Assembly (NCBI GenBank): GCA_019096155.1
Contig: JAHCVI010000003.1
Coordinates: 1,364,001 to 1,428,000, forward strand
Length of the DNA stretch: 64,000 bases
Source of the DNA: Staphylotrichum longicolle
Lineage: Eukaryota; Ascomycota; Sordariomycetes; Sordariales; Chaetomiaceae
Direction of reading: 5' to 3'
Positions 1-12,112 of the stretch are shown one piece after another. How positions within the stretch are numbered: the stretch's first letter is position 1; every line of letters starts with the position of its first letter. Both the position numbers and the translations under genes were made by a program. Under the pieces are notes generated by a model. The model was not told where the DNA came from and did no database searches. It saw nothing but the letters and a program-made list of their open reading frames with translations.

Positions 1-2251
1 GTGCACGCGTGCTCCGCCTGTCCGGGAGCAGTTAGGCGCCGAGGTCAAGGCGCGCGGTGCTGTCCACGATACCCCATGGGTCCTGGAGCTCATGAAGCTC
101 CTGGTCTCCTACTCTCAAATTACTCAGGAGGAGGAGGGGCTGTGGGACATTGACATTTCCCTCTACCTCGCCGAGGAGACCTCCGTTTCGTCGAATTACA
201 CCGCCAGGACCGCCTGCGGCGACCTCATCATCAAGCTCGGAGAATGGCTCGACAAGGCCGCCCTCGAGGGTCTGTTTGCTTACACAAAGACGCTCTTCTC
301 TGGGGACGGCGCCAGCTGGCAGAAGCAAGAAGCCGCTCTGTATTTGTTCAATGCCATCTTGAACGACTTCCAAGACATGGACAAGTCGGTGCCGGCCGAG
401 ATTGCGAACGTGTACCTCGAGCTCGTAACGTACGCCATCAAGAGACAAGATGACCCAATGCTGCGTGCTCGTGGCTACCTCGTCGCCGGCGCCTTGGCGC
501 AGATCCACCCACCAGCGCTCAGTCTTCTTGACAACGTCATCGAAGCCATTACCAGGGACGATTCGGAGCTTGTACAGGTTGCCGGCGTCAAGGCTGCCGA
601 GGGCTTCATCAGAGGTGGTGTCCCGGCAGACCGCCAGGTCCCCATCATCCTGGCTATCCAGCGCTTCCTGGAAGCCAAGGACCTCAGCGAGCTGGAGGAT
701 GCTGATGATCTCTTGGTCACGCTTCTGGATACCCTGCGCACTGCCATTAGTATGGATACCCGGATTGCTATCCATCCCGAGAGCAAGGCCGTCGACCTGC
801 TCTTCCTCATTGCTAAGCACGGCGCTGCCAATTTGCATGTCACTCTGATCGTCTGCGAGACCTTCGAGGACATTGCCAGGACTTTCAAGGACAATGAGGG
901 ACCCCTCAAAGATATGGAGCACCCCCGTCTCTATGCTGCCCTCTGCAGCAAGGTTTTGCCATCCATCACGGGGACGTTTGACGTTGCCAATCTCACCCAG
1001 GATGACCCTCTAGTCACGGTTTGTGCCTGTTGCCGTTTGTCATGTAGCTCTGTGCTGACTTTGATTTAGCTGGCTGCCGACCTCCTATCACTCCTTGTGC
1101 AGTTTGGCTCAGAGCCGCTCCCTGAAGGCTTCGTTGCTGCTACTCTCCCGAAGCTCCTCCACCTCCTGATGACTTTCTCCGAGGGCGAGATTCTCCGCCC
1201 TGGCGCCGAGGCCGTTAAGTACATTCTCATGCACGACCATCAGCAGGTCTTCAGCTGGCATGATGAGAACGGCCAATCTGGTCTCGAAGTCTGCCTTCGC
1301 ATCATCGATCGTCTGCTCGGTCAAAATATCGAAGACAATGCGGCCTCGGAAGTGGGCGGTCTCGCTGCTGAACTGGTTGAGAAGGCCGGCCACGAAAGGC
1401 TGGGCCCTTTTCTGCCTCAGCTTCTTCAGGCGGTTGCTACGCGCTTGGACACCGCCCAAGCAGCGCCTTTCATCCAGTCTCTGATCTTGGTTTTTGCCCG
1501 GCTGTCTCTCGTCGGCGCGCAGGATGTTGTCAATTTCCTCAGCGACATCCAAATCAACGGTCAGGTGGGCCTGCAGGTTGTGCTCAGCAAGTGGCTCGAG
1601 AATTCGGTCAACTTTGCCGGTTATGATGAGATCCGCCAAAAGTGAGTCTTCAGAGGCCTTCGGTTTGACCCCAAGCTAATCCTTTCAGTGTGATCGCCCT
1701 TTCCAAACTTTACTCCCTGAACGACTCGCGCGTGGCCCAGACCATGGTGAAGGGTGAGCTGATTATTGCCAACACCGATCGGATTATGACCCGGTCGAGG
1801 ACCAAGCTGAGTACGTCGTCATCGTGTCACCCGTCTCCAGCCAAACAGCTAACGCCCTCCAGACCCCGATCGCTACACCATCATCCCCGCACCCCTCAAG
1901 ATCCTCAAGGTGCTGATCGAAGAACTGGTCTCGGCGTCGGGCATGCAAGCCGCCTCCAACGTGGCCGCCGCCGCGGCGACGGAGCTCGCCGACGAGGACG
2001 ACGACGGCGACAACGAGGGGTGGGAGGACGAGCCTGACGATGTGCTCGATCTGGCACTCGGCAGCACCAAGCTCGACTTGATGGGCTGGATCGAGGGCGG
2101 CAACAGCTCGCGGCAGCGCGACGACGAGACCCAGGCGTACCTGATCGACTTTTTTGTGCGAGCCGACAATGAGAATATCGCCGGGTTCCAGAACTGGTGC
2201 GGCATGTTGACCGACGATGAGAAGCGCAAGGTGAAGGAGTCGGCGCAATAG
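1..2251 (+). CDS. KAP114: importin-9 / Kap114-type karyopherin beta, 5'-truncated by the window
   Basis: Nuclear import receptor of the importin-beta superfamily; the yeast homologue carries histones and TBP into the nucleus. The frame is already open at base 2, so the N-terminus lies outside the window. Exons run <1-1018, 1070-1641, 1689-1810 and 1863-2251, with short introns (1019-1069, 1642-1688, 1811-1862) and matching phases. About 700 residues are visible: helical HEAT-type repeats, then near the C-terminus an acidic stretch (DEDDDGDNEGWEDEPDDV) of the kind found in Kap114/importin-9, followed by a final helical part ending KVKESAQ. The family is about 1,000 residues, so roughly the first third is missing. 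The assignment rests on the overall HEAT pattern plus the acidic insert; another importin-beta subfamily is less likely. Confidence 0.75.
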
Positions 2252-2986
2252 AACGGCGCTGCCGTGGGTGAAGGGATGGCGCTGAGACTTGTGAAAGGCT
2301 TGGCCCTGCGGAGCGGGTTCCGGCGCCTGACTCCGGCAGGTTGGGGAGGTTTGAGGGTGTAATGAGGAACCATTGTGACGGTTTCTGTAACCACATACAT
2401 TGTTGGAGTTACTTCAGGGGGAGGGCGTGAACGGAGACGCTGGACTTGTACATACAGTCTAGGTTTCTCACCCCGGTCTTAGCATACGGATGACGGAGCG
2501 GAGAGGAAAGGAGACAGGATCACGACGATGGATGTGCAGGAAGGGCCAAGCGCCGAGCGGAGGTAGATAATTGGAGCAGCACTGTTGTATGCCCCATCCC
2601 ATAAGAAGAAGAAACAGGAATTTGACGAATACCCACCCGGTTATCCATCATCGTCCTGTCAAGTGGCCAGTTTTTCTTTAGCCAGAGGTCATAAAGTTGT
2701 AGAAACATGACACTGTTGCCCCGGAGTTACGCCCAGTGGGCAATCGGATAGCTCGACACATTGGGATTTGCGGATACTTGTGATACGTTTCTTGGACACT
2801 GGCTTGGTCATATTGGCATTTCTTCGTTATCGTGAGCAGTTATTGTACAGTCCCGCAAAATCAGTCTCCCTCACTTCGTCCCAGATTACAAGACAGTGCC
2901 CCCCACCCTTCCTCCTCTTTTTCCACCATCAGCCCTGAATCACAACTCAACCAGCGACCCTATTTCACGTCGACTACAATCCACCC
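2252..2986. other. intergenic, convergent 3' ends
   Basis: Space between the importin gene (+) and the PI31 gene (-), whose 3' ends face each other. Presumably 3' UTRs. No coding sequence, repeat or RNA gene recognised. Confidence 0.6.
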
Positions 2987-4320
2987 CTAAATAATATCGC
3001 CTCCTCCAAACCCGCCAAACCCCCCTCCAAACCCTCCCCTCCACCCCTCCCCCCACCAAACCTCGGCTGGCCCCCGGGCCCAGGGATCCCACCGCGCGCC
3101 AGGTGGCACCAGCCCGCCAAATGTGTCATCACTCCCCTCCCCCTGCCCTCGTCCACCGCCGTGTGGCCCTTGGAACAACGGATCATCAAACGTGGGATGC
3201 ATCCCGCCGAACCCCCCTCCTTGCCCACCTCCCGCACCGCCAGGCCTCCTCAACCCCGCCGGTCCGACACCCCCACCTCCTATCCCGCCGGTAAAAGACC
3301 CCCTGATGGGATCGTGCGGACCCAGGCCGGCTGGGTAGAGGTCGTCGCGGCCGATGTTGCCAAACCCTGCTCCTCCTTGGCCTGGCATCGCCAGGGGGCC
3401 GCGCGGAGGGCGGTTGATCTCGTACTCGTCGTCAAAGTCTGGGGGCGGGAAGTCGGCGGCGGGGATGGGGCGGCGCGGGGGCGGCGCGGCGAGGGGTCCG
3501 GGGCCGGGTACGGGTTGGGTGCTGCTGGTGGGCAGGTGCGAGGGAAGTGGGCGGGTTGTTTTCTCGTTGCGGGGGCTGGGGTTGGTGCGGTTGGGGTTGT
3601 TCGGTGTAGCCTTCTTTTTGGAGGGCGGGAGGAGGCGTTGGATGAGGGTTATTTTGAGGAGGGTGGAGAGGTCTTTGATTTGGGGGGTTAGCTTAGTTAG
3701 ATGGATGTGGAGAGATTAGTGGGGGGTTGGGGATGAGGGAACGGTACCTTTGATGCGCTCTTCGGAGATGAAGAGGGTTTTGAGCTTTTGGGGGAGGTCG
3801 GATCTGTCTTCGGAGCCGTGGGGGGTGAGGGTGATGCGCAGGGGCAGAGCGGAGGTGGAGATGTAGTCGCGGGCGGTGATGTCGAAGCGGGCGATGCGCT
3901 CGTCGCCCGTGGCCAGGCCGCGGATGTCGATCTTGGCGCCCATCCGGTCGATGTGCAGGACGAACTGCATCGCGGACTGGGTGTGGGCGTAGACGAAACC
4001 GTGCGAACTGAGGGACCTATTCCATTGTGCTGGCAGGCGGGGGGCGATGCGGGTGCATTCGGCCTCTGGGTGGGGGTTAGTATTTTGGGAAAGGGGCTGC
4101 TCAGAGCTGGTGAGAGCTGGGGAGGTAGTGTACCAATCTTCTGATCTTCGTTGAAGCCCAGCAGTCGGAAGCCCAAGTTGGCCATGCAGGCATGAGCAAA
4201 TAGGGCGATGCAGTCGAGCGAGCTGCTCAGGTCTGAAGTCGAGTCGTCTTTCTCGTGGGTGGGCAGGGCGTTGGCCATGGCCTCCAGCACTGCGGCTGGG
4301 CTGAGCGGGTCGGGCGCCAT
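2987..4320 (-). CDS. PI31-type proteasome regulator
   Basis: Protein of 396 residues from three exons: 4320-4134, 4065-3748 and 3672-2987; introns have GT-AG ends and phases agree. The first 170 or so residues match the FP/PI31 N-terminal fold (ALFAHACMANLGFRLLGF near residue 40, later LRITLTPHG). The C-terminal half is Pro/Gly-rich and carries GRDDLYPAGLGPHDPIRG and GMHPTFDDPLF, the hallmark blocks of the PI31 C-terminal domain. PI31 proteins (yeast Fub1) bind the 20S proteasome and modulate its activity and assembly. The protein ends GGFGGGDII, so I see no obvious HbYX tail of the kind some proteasome-binding proteins use. The start is the ATG at 4320. Confidence 0.85.
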
Positions 4321-4844
4321 GGTGTCACAAATTGGTGTCGTTGTTGTAGGTTGCGTAGTTGTGGTTGGAGTTGTTGTTGATCAGTTCAATGATGCTTGCA
4401 GGAGGCTGATGCGCTGTGGCCCGCTTTATGTCTTAAGGGTGGGAGATATGCACAGTTGAGCATTGCGGGGTGGTAGGTCGTGAACGGCACAGCAGAAAAG
4501 GCGGGGCAGGCTGTGACGTATCCGCTGCTACCTGAACCTCTCAGCCTTAAATGTGGAGCTCCGGAGAGCTCAAGCTGATGTGGATCTGGCCCACTTCTTT
4601 TCGACTTCACCTCTGACACCAAGCACTAGGAATCTCGCAAAAAAAAAAAAGCAAGTGAAAAGAGTCAATCTCGAGCACCTTACCCAGGCAAGGTGCTCCG
4701 AACCCATTATCTGACTATCATTTGTAACGAGAATTTTAGCAACTTTTCCAGCTCTCCTTCAGCCCTTTCTGCCTCTCTGCTCTTTCTGGCAACTGAAAAG
4801 AGTAGGGGAAATACAATGCACAGGCAGGCACCTTGCGATGAACC
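4321..4844. other. intergenic, promoter of the PI31 gene
   Basis: Lies upstream of the PI31 start and downstream of the SRR1-like gene, both on the minus strand. Contains an A11 run near 4639-4650. No gene recognised. Confidence 0.5.
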
Positions 4845-6193
4845 TCAGGCCGTTCCATTTGTGGCCTCCCCATCGGTTGTCTCTCCATCACCTGCCTTGA
4901 CCACTCTTCCGCTGCCATGTCTTTCTAGCTTGTTCAAGTACCAGTTCTCATGCTCAGAAGGGTAATCATGGGGGAATGTCACCGGATACGGAGGCACAAT
5001 CTTCTCCTTTTCGGCACTCTCAACGATATCCTTGCGGATATACAGGTGCGATAATCCGATGGTATGTGGTGCCTTCTTGTTGTCGAGTTTGAATTCCTCG
5101 TAGTCGTCAATAAGAGAGGGAGTTCCAGCCGTGGCCCCGTTGCTGTTGGATTTCAATCAAACGTCAGTTCGAAGACCACAAAAGAAAAAGCAAGTGTGAG
5201 CGTCGGGTTACCTCTCCACGTCAACGGCGCAACTGTTGCAAATCATGACCGCCGGCTTGATGCCTCCCAACATCTTGCCCACCAACACATCAGGGTCGAC
5301 CGCGTAAACCAGCGTGTGCTCGTCCACCAGCGAACCTCCCTCCAGCTCACCAGCACCGACCACCTTGACAGGCGGGAGATGAGCCATCTCAAAGATCCCG
5401 GCCAGTCTTCCCAGCGCGGCCTTGTCCTCCTCCGTGTACTCAGCGTCACACAAGTACACCGGGACATCAATCAAGTCCTCGTCACCCGCATACCCGGCCG
5501 TGGCGGGCATCTTGCCCAGCTTCTTGACCACCTTCTCATCGACCTCCTCCCCCGATCCCGGCAGATTCTTGATCGCCGAGAGCTTCTTGAAGTAGAACTT
5601 GATGAGCTCGTGCTCGATTCCCCGCTTCGACGCGCAAAACTTGAGCATGGACGTCATCTCGATCGCGGCCACGTGGCGGAGCATGGCCTGCAGCGCGTCG
5701 TGGCGCTCGACGGGTCGGGCGTTGAACTCGGCCAGGAGAGCGGTGTTGCGGATCACGTCGCGGTAGCTGGTGTGATTCTCCTCGGTATCGGCATTGGGGA
5801 AGGGTCCTCCGTTCTCTTGGACGTTCTTGAATGAGCCGAGGCCCAGACACACCATCTTGTTGACACCCCAGTCCCACAGGGGGAGGAAGTAGTGCTGGTA
5901 TCGCCAGAACTGGGCGCAGGCGCAAATCTCTTGGCTGGGGAAACAATGTCAGCCATTTTTGTTGATGCGTTTGCGACGTTGATGCCGTTGTGACACGAGT
6001 GAATGCCAAAAAAGAAAACTTGGTCGCTCTGAAGCAGAAAGCCAACGCCCGCAGTGAGTACTTGTACGCACCAGATCAGGGGTTGCTCGACTTCCTTGCG
6101 ACCCAAGACCTTGAGAAACTCCTGGCAAATAACCCGGGAAGACGCCGAGACGGCCATGCCGCCGTCGGCGGGCTCGGCGACGAGGTCTCCCAT
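4845..6193 (-). CDS. SRR1-like domain protein, function unknown
   Basis: Exons 6193-6072, 5934-5212 and 5142-4845 give 380 residues with consistent phases. Residues from about 60 on read WDWGVNKMVCLGLGSF, then a long helical part, VYLCDAEYTEEDKAALGRL, and late in the domain THTLVYAVDP-like text (DEHTLVYAVDPDVLVGKM) and KPAVMICNS. This succession (GLGS near the start, a DP/xT-L-x-Y block, then a hydrophobic strand ending N-S) is how SRR1-like domains look; plant SRR1 and yeast Ber1 belong to that family, and their biochemical role is unsettled. No signal peptide or membrane segment. The C-terminal 50 residues are polar and probably disordered. Identity as SRR1-like is from motif memory, not from a search. 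Confidence 0.5.
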
Positions 6194-6618
6194 GGTGTTG
6201 GCTTCTTGGTCGGTCTACCGAGGTTCTGATTTCTCGTGAATTTATTTTGGAATTTATTCTAATTTCTGGCAAGGTGCGCAGCGCGACTATACAGTCGCGA
6301 GCACGGTATCATACAGCGCTAACACTGGCAGGGGTGTAAATGCTGGAGACTTCTCATGGAAGGCACGGAAAACAGTAGGCCTCGTGGTGGCCAAAGACCG
6401 CTGTTCTGTCCCACAGCTCCATGCCATGACAAAGCCAACTGCAAGTTGCCAGGCTGTCAATGTCGACCACGAGCAGGCCACCTCCTTTCAGCACATCAGA
6501 TGCCGCCTCCCTTCTTCTTTTTCTCCCACCTCCCTCAACCCCCCCTCACAAACCCTACGCCCACCTCGCCTCAACCCTCCCCCCCGCAACCTCAACCTCA
6601 ACCGGATTAAACCCCTCC
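6194..6618. other. intergenic between SRR1-like start and the ankyrin gene 3' end
   Basis: Promoter of the SRR1-like gene on its right-hand side; the left part is downstream of the ankyrin gene. Pyrimidine-rich near 6520-6600. An alternative frame of the ankyrin gene stays open to 6488, so the true 3' boundary is uncertain. Confidence 0.4.
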
Positions 6619-9600
6619 CTACCTCCTCACCCCCTCCCGCCCCTCCCAGTCCAGCACCACCGCCCTCCTCAGCCTCTCCAGACAGTGCCACGCCCAACCC
6701 CCCTCCTTCGCATGGTCCGCCTGCCCCTCCAACATCTCGCCCAGCACGTCCAGCGCCGTCTCCCCCAGCCGTCTCCCCCGCGGGCGTCTCCCCCGCGGGC
6801 GTCTCCCCCGCCTGCGGCACGGCGGGCTGCGTCCAGCGCGCGCCGTGCCGCACCAGCAGGCCGACGCACCTGACGAGGTCCGCGTCGCGCGTGATGAGGA
6901 GGCAGTCACATCCCCGTTCCCGTGCCCGTTCCCGTGCCCGTGCCCCTTCTCGGGGTTGTGCTCCTCCTCCACCACCAGGCGGTGTGGCGATAGCGGTGGT
7001 GGTGATGTGCGCGGCAGCAAAGGTCTTGAGGAGGTAGACCAGCGGCGGACCTGGTCGCCTGCGTCGAATGGATGTCCCGTTTGCTGTACGTGTCCCATTT
7101 GTTGGTATGGATATAGGGTGGGCGGGGGATGAGGGCGGTGACGTCGACGGGCGTGTTTTCGAGGATGGTGCGGACGACTTCCGGATCGGGCGCGTGCACC
7201 GTTGCGTCGAGGGCCATGGCGAGGACTTCGAGGGCCGTTTCCGGGGTCGGCGGCGCGGTGGATCTGAAGATGAGCTCGAGGACGTCGACGCGGCCCATGT
7301 CGACGGCGATGGGGACGGGGTGGAGGAACGGGTGGAGGAACGGGGGGAGGCGGCGGGAGAACACCCCGCTGTGGATTGTTGGGCGTTCGCCGGCGCGGCG
7401 TCCTGTTATGCCGTAGAGGAATTGTTGATGTGGGAGGAGAAGTTTGAGGACCGGGATGGTCTCGGGGTCGTGGTTCGAGGTGTCGGGGAAGTACTCGGCG
7501 GAAATGGCCCAGGAAGCGGCCGTTTTTCCGTCCTTGAAAAGCATGTCTGACAATGGCTCAAGAGAGAGGCTCGAAGCCTGGTCAAGGATGTAAGATATGA
7601 GGTCCGCGGCTCCCTTGTTTTCAGCATGCGTCGAGGCCGCAAAGATGAGGTCCCGGAACTGGTCTTTCAAGGCCCATCGGGAAGTCTCGCAAGAAGCACC
7701 GTCGGCAGACCCCTTGTTCGCCAAGCAACGTTTGACGATCAGGTTGGCTTGTAGCAGGCGACCCTTAATAGCACACGCAATGGCTGGACTCAAGTCGAGA
7801 GGACGCCCGGGTTCAGTGTGTGGCGTGAGCATTTCTTGTGGGATGAAATCGAACAGCCATTCGAGCAAGCCTGGCTGGCAGACGCGGAAGATCCCTTGCT
7901 TGGGATTCATCAAAGAGATTTCTTGTATCACCTCCGGAAGAATGTCCGCAGGTGCTAGCTTGTAACGACCGACCAGCCTTATCCGGTCCCAGTTAGCGAG
8001 TCCTTGGTGTTTCTCCAGGAGCATACAACTTTATCAGCACGTACATACCATTTGCAAAATTCAGCGCCACATTCGGAGCGCGACATGGCCATGCAAAGCA
8101 GGTCAATGGCCCATTCGGCGGGAAAGCGCTCCTTGCGCTCTTGCTTTGCACCCAATTCCAATATCCTCCCAAATAGATCAAGATGGCTCGGCTCGCACAG
8201 TGCAGGGACGCGGCAGCTCCCGAAGAAGAAGAGCTGAAGCCATTCTCTAGGACTCAACTCTGTTTCGCTCGGTTGAGCCGTCGAGTGCCTTAACGAAGCG
8301 CCCCGCTTGAGGAGATCGATGATGATTTCCAACTGGACTCGCGGGTCATTGGAGACAGTGTTGTAGTAAGGATTCATTGCGGATCCCAACGGAGATGGTC
8401 CCAGCCGGCGAGTCACACCCCCATCGGCTGAAGGGCGGGATTCGAGCTCGGCACCCGCATCAAGTAAAACGTGGACTGCGGCTCGGTGGCCACTGGCTGC
8501 CGCTAAATGTAATGCCGACTTGTTACTTGGCCAGACCGGGTTGCCCGAGATCCCAACATTGTCGATTTGGAAAACGGCGTTCGGGTCTGCCCCTGCCTTG
8601 AGCAGCTGCTTGATCAGACAAACGAGTGCCTCCTCGCTGTCCGATTCAGGCATTGCTGGGGATTGCCGTTCCATAAAGTAAGCTAGAGAGTATTCGAAAA
8701 AAGTTCGAAGCGATCGCTGGGAGGTTGGCGACGTTATGAGCTGGTTCCCGCCCAGATACGGCTCCTGAGGCCGCAAAAACCACAGCTGGAGGGCCAAGGT
8801 GTAGTCAGCGGTTCCGTGTGGAACCTGCTCCAAAAGATATTCTGCGTCTCGATATCGTCCCCAGTGGCAGAGAAAATAAAGGGGCGCGAGAAAGGGACGT
8901 TGACGCGGGGCGAGATGCTGGGAAGGCTCGGCACCGCGTCGCAGAAGCCAGCTGCCTGATGTTCTTATATGCCCGGCGGCGGTGGCGTAGTCGAGTGCCC
9001 GCAGCCCATGGCTGTCTTGTCGCTCAAGTACGGCCTCATAACAACCGCTGTCGAAGTGGTGGTCCAACAGGAGTTGGCACGCAGCGACGTTGCCGCTCAG
9101 CGCGGCGCTATGGAAAGCCGTGATCAAAGGCACTGCGGAGGGGCCCTCCTGCCGGGGTAATCGGCCGACCGCCAGATAGCTTGCACCGCGAGTCAGCAGG
9201 AGGCGCAGAACATCTTGGTGCCCGAAACAGATGGCTATGTGTAAAGGGCTCCAAACCGGCGGGCGTTGTTGGCCATCGAGAAGTGCAGGACGTGTCGGGA
9301 CCAGACAATCGCAAAGCCCTTGGCATCCCAGTTCGATATTGGCCCCCCGGGCGAGCAAGATCTCGACAGCTTGTGTGTTGCCAAGTTTCGCCGCGGCATG
9401 AAGCGCGGTCCATGAGTACAAATCATGGGTCCCATCCGAGGTTGCATTCCCCTGGCGGCAGCTGAATCGTGCAGCCTTGACAAGCTGCGCGATATCGTAG
9501 ACTATACCAAAGGGCGTCTGTTCCCAGGTGGGAAGTGATTCGGGAATTTCGCCGTTGACGGTAGCCAGATACCCTTCCGAGAGCGTCAGCCACCTGGTTC

Positions 9601-10133
9601 ATTCTGCAGCCGGAGGGCCTCCTACAATCTCGGAAACGATTAGGCAGGCGTGAGTTCCTAATTCTGTACATGCCTCTTTGGCGCCACACAATCACCTCTC
9701 TGACCAGGTTTGCAACGAGGTGGCCATCCACCACCGGGGCCAGGCGGCGGCGGCCGAGGTTCTGGGCGGAAAAGATGTCATGGCGGACACTGTCAGGGAC
9801 GCCTGACCAGAAGTAGGCGTTCGGGTTGACACCATAGTCTAAAAGGGCCTGCAGTGTGTTGAGCTCGTCGTTTTCGGCCGCCCAGATGAGAGCATCTTCT
9901 CCAACCGGCGCGTTCACGCGGCTCACGTTGGCATACAACAGGGGAAGGACCCTGCCAGCCAGGAGGCGGCTGCACTGGGCGAGAGCGGCAACAGTGCCAA
10001 ACGACTCGAGTTCCAAAAGGTGGTCGGTGATCTCGCGCGTCAGTTCCGCGGGCACGCCCTCGATCCGAGACATGTGGGCGTGAGCGTAATCCATGCTCGA
10101 GAGGTCGCTCCTGCCCATGGCCAGGCGCTGCAT
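6619..10133 (-). CDS. F-box-like/ankyrin-repeat protein, 3' end crosses frames
   Basis: The N-terminus (first ATG 10133) has an F-box-like helix set (GVPAELTREITDHLLEL, then AQCSRLLAGRVLPLLY), followed by many ankyrin repeats such as YSWTALHAAAKLGNTQAVEI and KSALHLAAASGHRAAVHV. Exons: 10133-9670, 9593-8049 and 7977 onward; intron 9669-9594 (GTACAG donor) and intron 8048-7978 (GTATGT, CTAAC, AG) keep frame. From about 7080 down the ankyrin-like text changes frame twice: first to the frame reading PPLVYLLKTF and CVGLLVRHGARW, then near 6762-6766 to the frame reading GETALDVLGEML, which stops at 6619. Each step is one base too many. Such proteins often act as adaptors or in fungal non-self recognition, but nothing here fixes a role. 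Confidence 0.65.
6754..6810. repeat. 15-base tandem repeat inside the ankyrin gene
   Basis: Unit CGGGCGTCTCCCCCG occurs exactly at 6781-6795 and 6796-6810, with degenerate copies to the left. On the coding strand it encodes Gly-Glu-Thr-Pro-Ala. The spacing between the third and fourth copy is 13 rather than 15, which is where the reading frame breaks. Confidence 0.8.
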
Positions 10134-10404
10134 GCCTCGGATGGGACAGCGCAGAGACTGAGAGTGCTGTTTGCGCGGATCCAACCTCCCGTCACTTAAC
10201 ACAGTCAGGATACCAGTACCGGTACCCGTACCGGGGTGTTGAAAGGTGGGGAAATAAACCAGTACAGTACAGTAATTACCGAAATGCCCAAGGACCTGAA
10301 GCCCACTGTAATTCCGCCCTCTCCCTCAGCTCACACTCACTGACGACACCTTGATTGAGCCTCCATTCTACCAGGCTGCCACGAAACACCAGAAACACAC
10401 AACC

Positions 10405-10999
10405 ATGTCATCCCAACTCAGCGGCATCCCCCTCGCCCACGCGCCCGACGGAACAGGTTACAAGCTTCTCGAGCTACCTCCAGAGCTCCTCGAACTGCTC
10501 GAAAGCCAAGACCCTCCCACGTAGGTATTTGAGCTGTTCCATCCATGATCCATGAATGCTCCCCCGAAACCACTTCACAACAAACCGCCCACCGCAATCC
10601 AATCTCAACTCACCAAAGCATACCACACCAGCCCATCCTCATCAAACCCCTCATTCAAGATGAAACTTCTAACTAACCAATAAAGCCTCACCCTCCACCC
10701 CTCCCCACCGCCGCCCTCCTCAAGACCCCTCCAAGACCTACTCCCTCCGCCAGAAGAACACCTCCAACGCCCTCATCCTGCTGAAGCCCTACACCACCAC
10801 CTCATCATCATCATCATCATCAAAAATCTGGCTTGCCAAATGAAGAAAACGACAGAGTCAGCAGTGGCGGCGGCGGCGGCCTGAACACCATCGCCACAGT
10901 CCACGAGACCATCGAGCTCTTGCCCGAGGCCGACGCCGCGGCCGAGGCGGCGCCCAAGGCGCGGGGAAGTGGCATGAGAAATTTGCGAGGGGGAGGTGA
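10405..10999 (+). pseudogene. DCC1: Dcc1-like sister-chromatid cohesion gene, internally shortened and frame-broken
   Basis: Starts with ATG at 10405; residues YKLLELPPELLELLES match the Dcc1 N-terminus. After intron 10521-10685 the next exon reads LTLHPS, AALLKTP, KTYSLRQKNTSNALILLKP and NTIATVHETIEL, all Dcc1-like, but in different frames. It ends GKWHEKFARGR with TGA at 10997-10999, which I take to be the family's C-terminal tail. Dcc1 is a subunit of the Ctf18-RFC clamp loader and is about 380-400 residues; here only about 143 codons are present, so the middle is absent between ELLPE and the tail. Frame breaks fall at 10703-10706, 10726-10729, 10822-10826 and 10963-10966. It may be a pseudogene, or a gene damaged by assembly deletion and base errors. 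Confidence 0.6.
10803..10821. repeat. TCA trinucleotide run
   Basis: Six consecutive TCA units, encoding serine in the Dcc1-like gene, followed directly by the A5 run where that gene shifts frame. Confidence 0.8.
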
Positions 11000-12112
11000 A
11001 GCGTTTGGGGGATCGTTTGTTTCTTTAGTTCTTGGGGGTTGGGACTGGGTGGTGCTCGATGGAGGGAGGGCAAGGGGGTTGGTCGAAGGGGGAAGGATGG
11101 AGCTGGCTGCTGGAGATTGGCTGGTAGGAGGTAGTGATTGCAAAACGGGACGGGACGCTGGCTGGAAAAGCTGGCTCATGAGATCAACAGCATGGCTTGA
11201 TCAGTTAGTGAAGCCGACGAGATATCCGAAGGCATGTCTGTCAATGGGGAAAGCGGGAAGAACCCCCATCTTTGCTGCTTGAGATATTATCGCCTATATC
11301 AGGTGGAGTGTTTCTTGCCCACTAACATGACTACAACAAGCACAATGCATATGGTAAAACAGAATTGAGTCACAAAACAGCGATGTTCCCATCCTCTCCC
11401 AGATTAGAGGTCTTGCAGAGCATCGTCTTGCCTTGACCTGCGCGACACCGCCCGGCGTGATGCACCAATATGACCACGCCCAACCATAAGACAAACGCCG
11501 CGTCCCTCCCATCCATGACCAGAGTAGAAATAGTAGGGAAGAAAAGCGAAACGAGCCGACTCCGTCCGAGGCCATGACTCATGATGCACAGCCCTGCCCC
11601 CCAAGCCACCGAAACGCCGGATCAAAGCATGCGATCCCAACCCAACGAACCATACCGACCAAATCCTCGCACCTGCCAAGGCCATCGTGATGTTTCTTTC
11701 CATCCTTCAGACTGAAGGGAGAAAGGGGGAGGTAACGTCATGGGGCGCAAGTGACAGTAGACCGTGCTGCAGGGTCTGCTGGGCCTGTCACAAGTCCCTG
11801 TTTTCCTCTAGACTCGCGGGGAGGTATGCCGCAGGGGATGGGCGCGGCAAAGAAGCAAAACAAATGCAAATGCTCGCCAATCTATCATAATGACGCTGCG
11901 CTCGGTGGTATCCATGCTGATGCTGAAACGGGGAAAAAAAAAAGAAAAAAGGGGAAGAGCAAAAGAATTAGGGAGGTGATCGCACGGCATTGCGCCAAAA
12001 AGGAAGATATGAACATCGTCTCATCTGCTTCCCGACTTCATTGCACCGACCTGACAACAAGTTGTCGCTTGTTGTTTGGCTGCCGCCGTCCGGTCTATGG
12101 CCGCCCCCCTTC
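11000..12112. other. intergenic, convergent
   Basis: Between the Dcc1-like gene (+) and the RBR ligase (-), whose 3' ends face each other. One open stretch runs on from the Dcc1-like gene to 11282 but has no recognisable sequence. A purine tract lies at 11931-11970. Nothing else supported. Confidence 0.5.

Noticed and set aside
6790..6860. 58-base GTGCGT...GCAG intron in the ankyrin gene
   Set aside because: Length and ends would fit and it would fix the frame, but it would remove a clear ankyrin helix (CVGLLVRHGARW). Kept only as an alternative.
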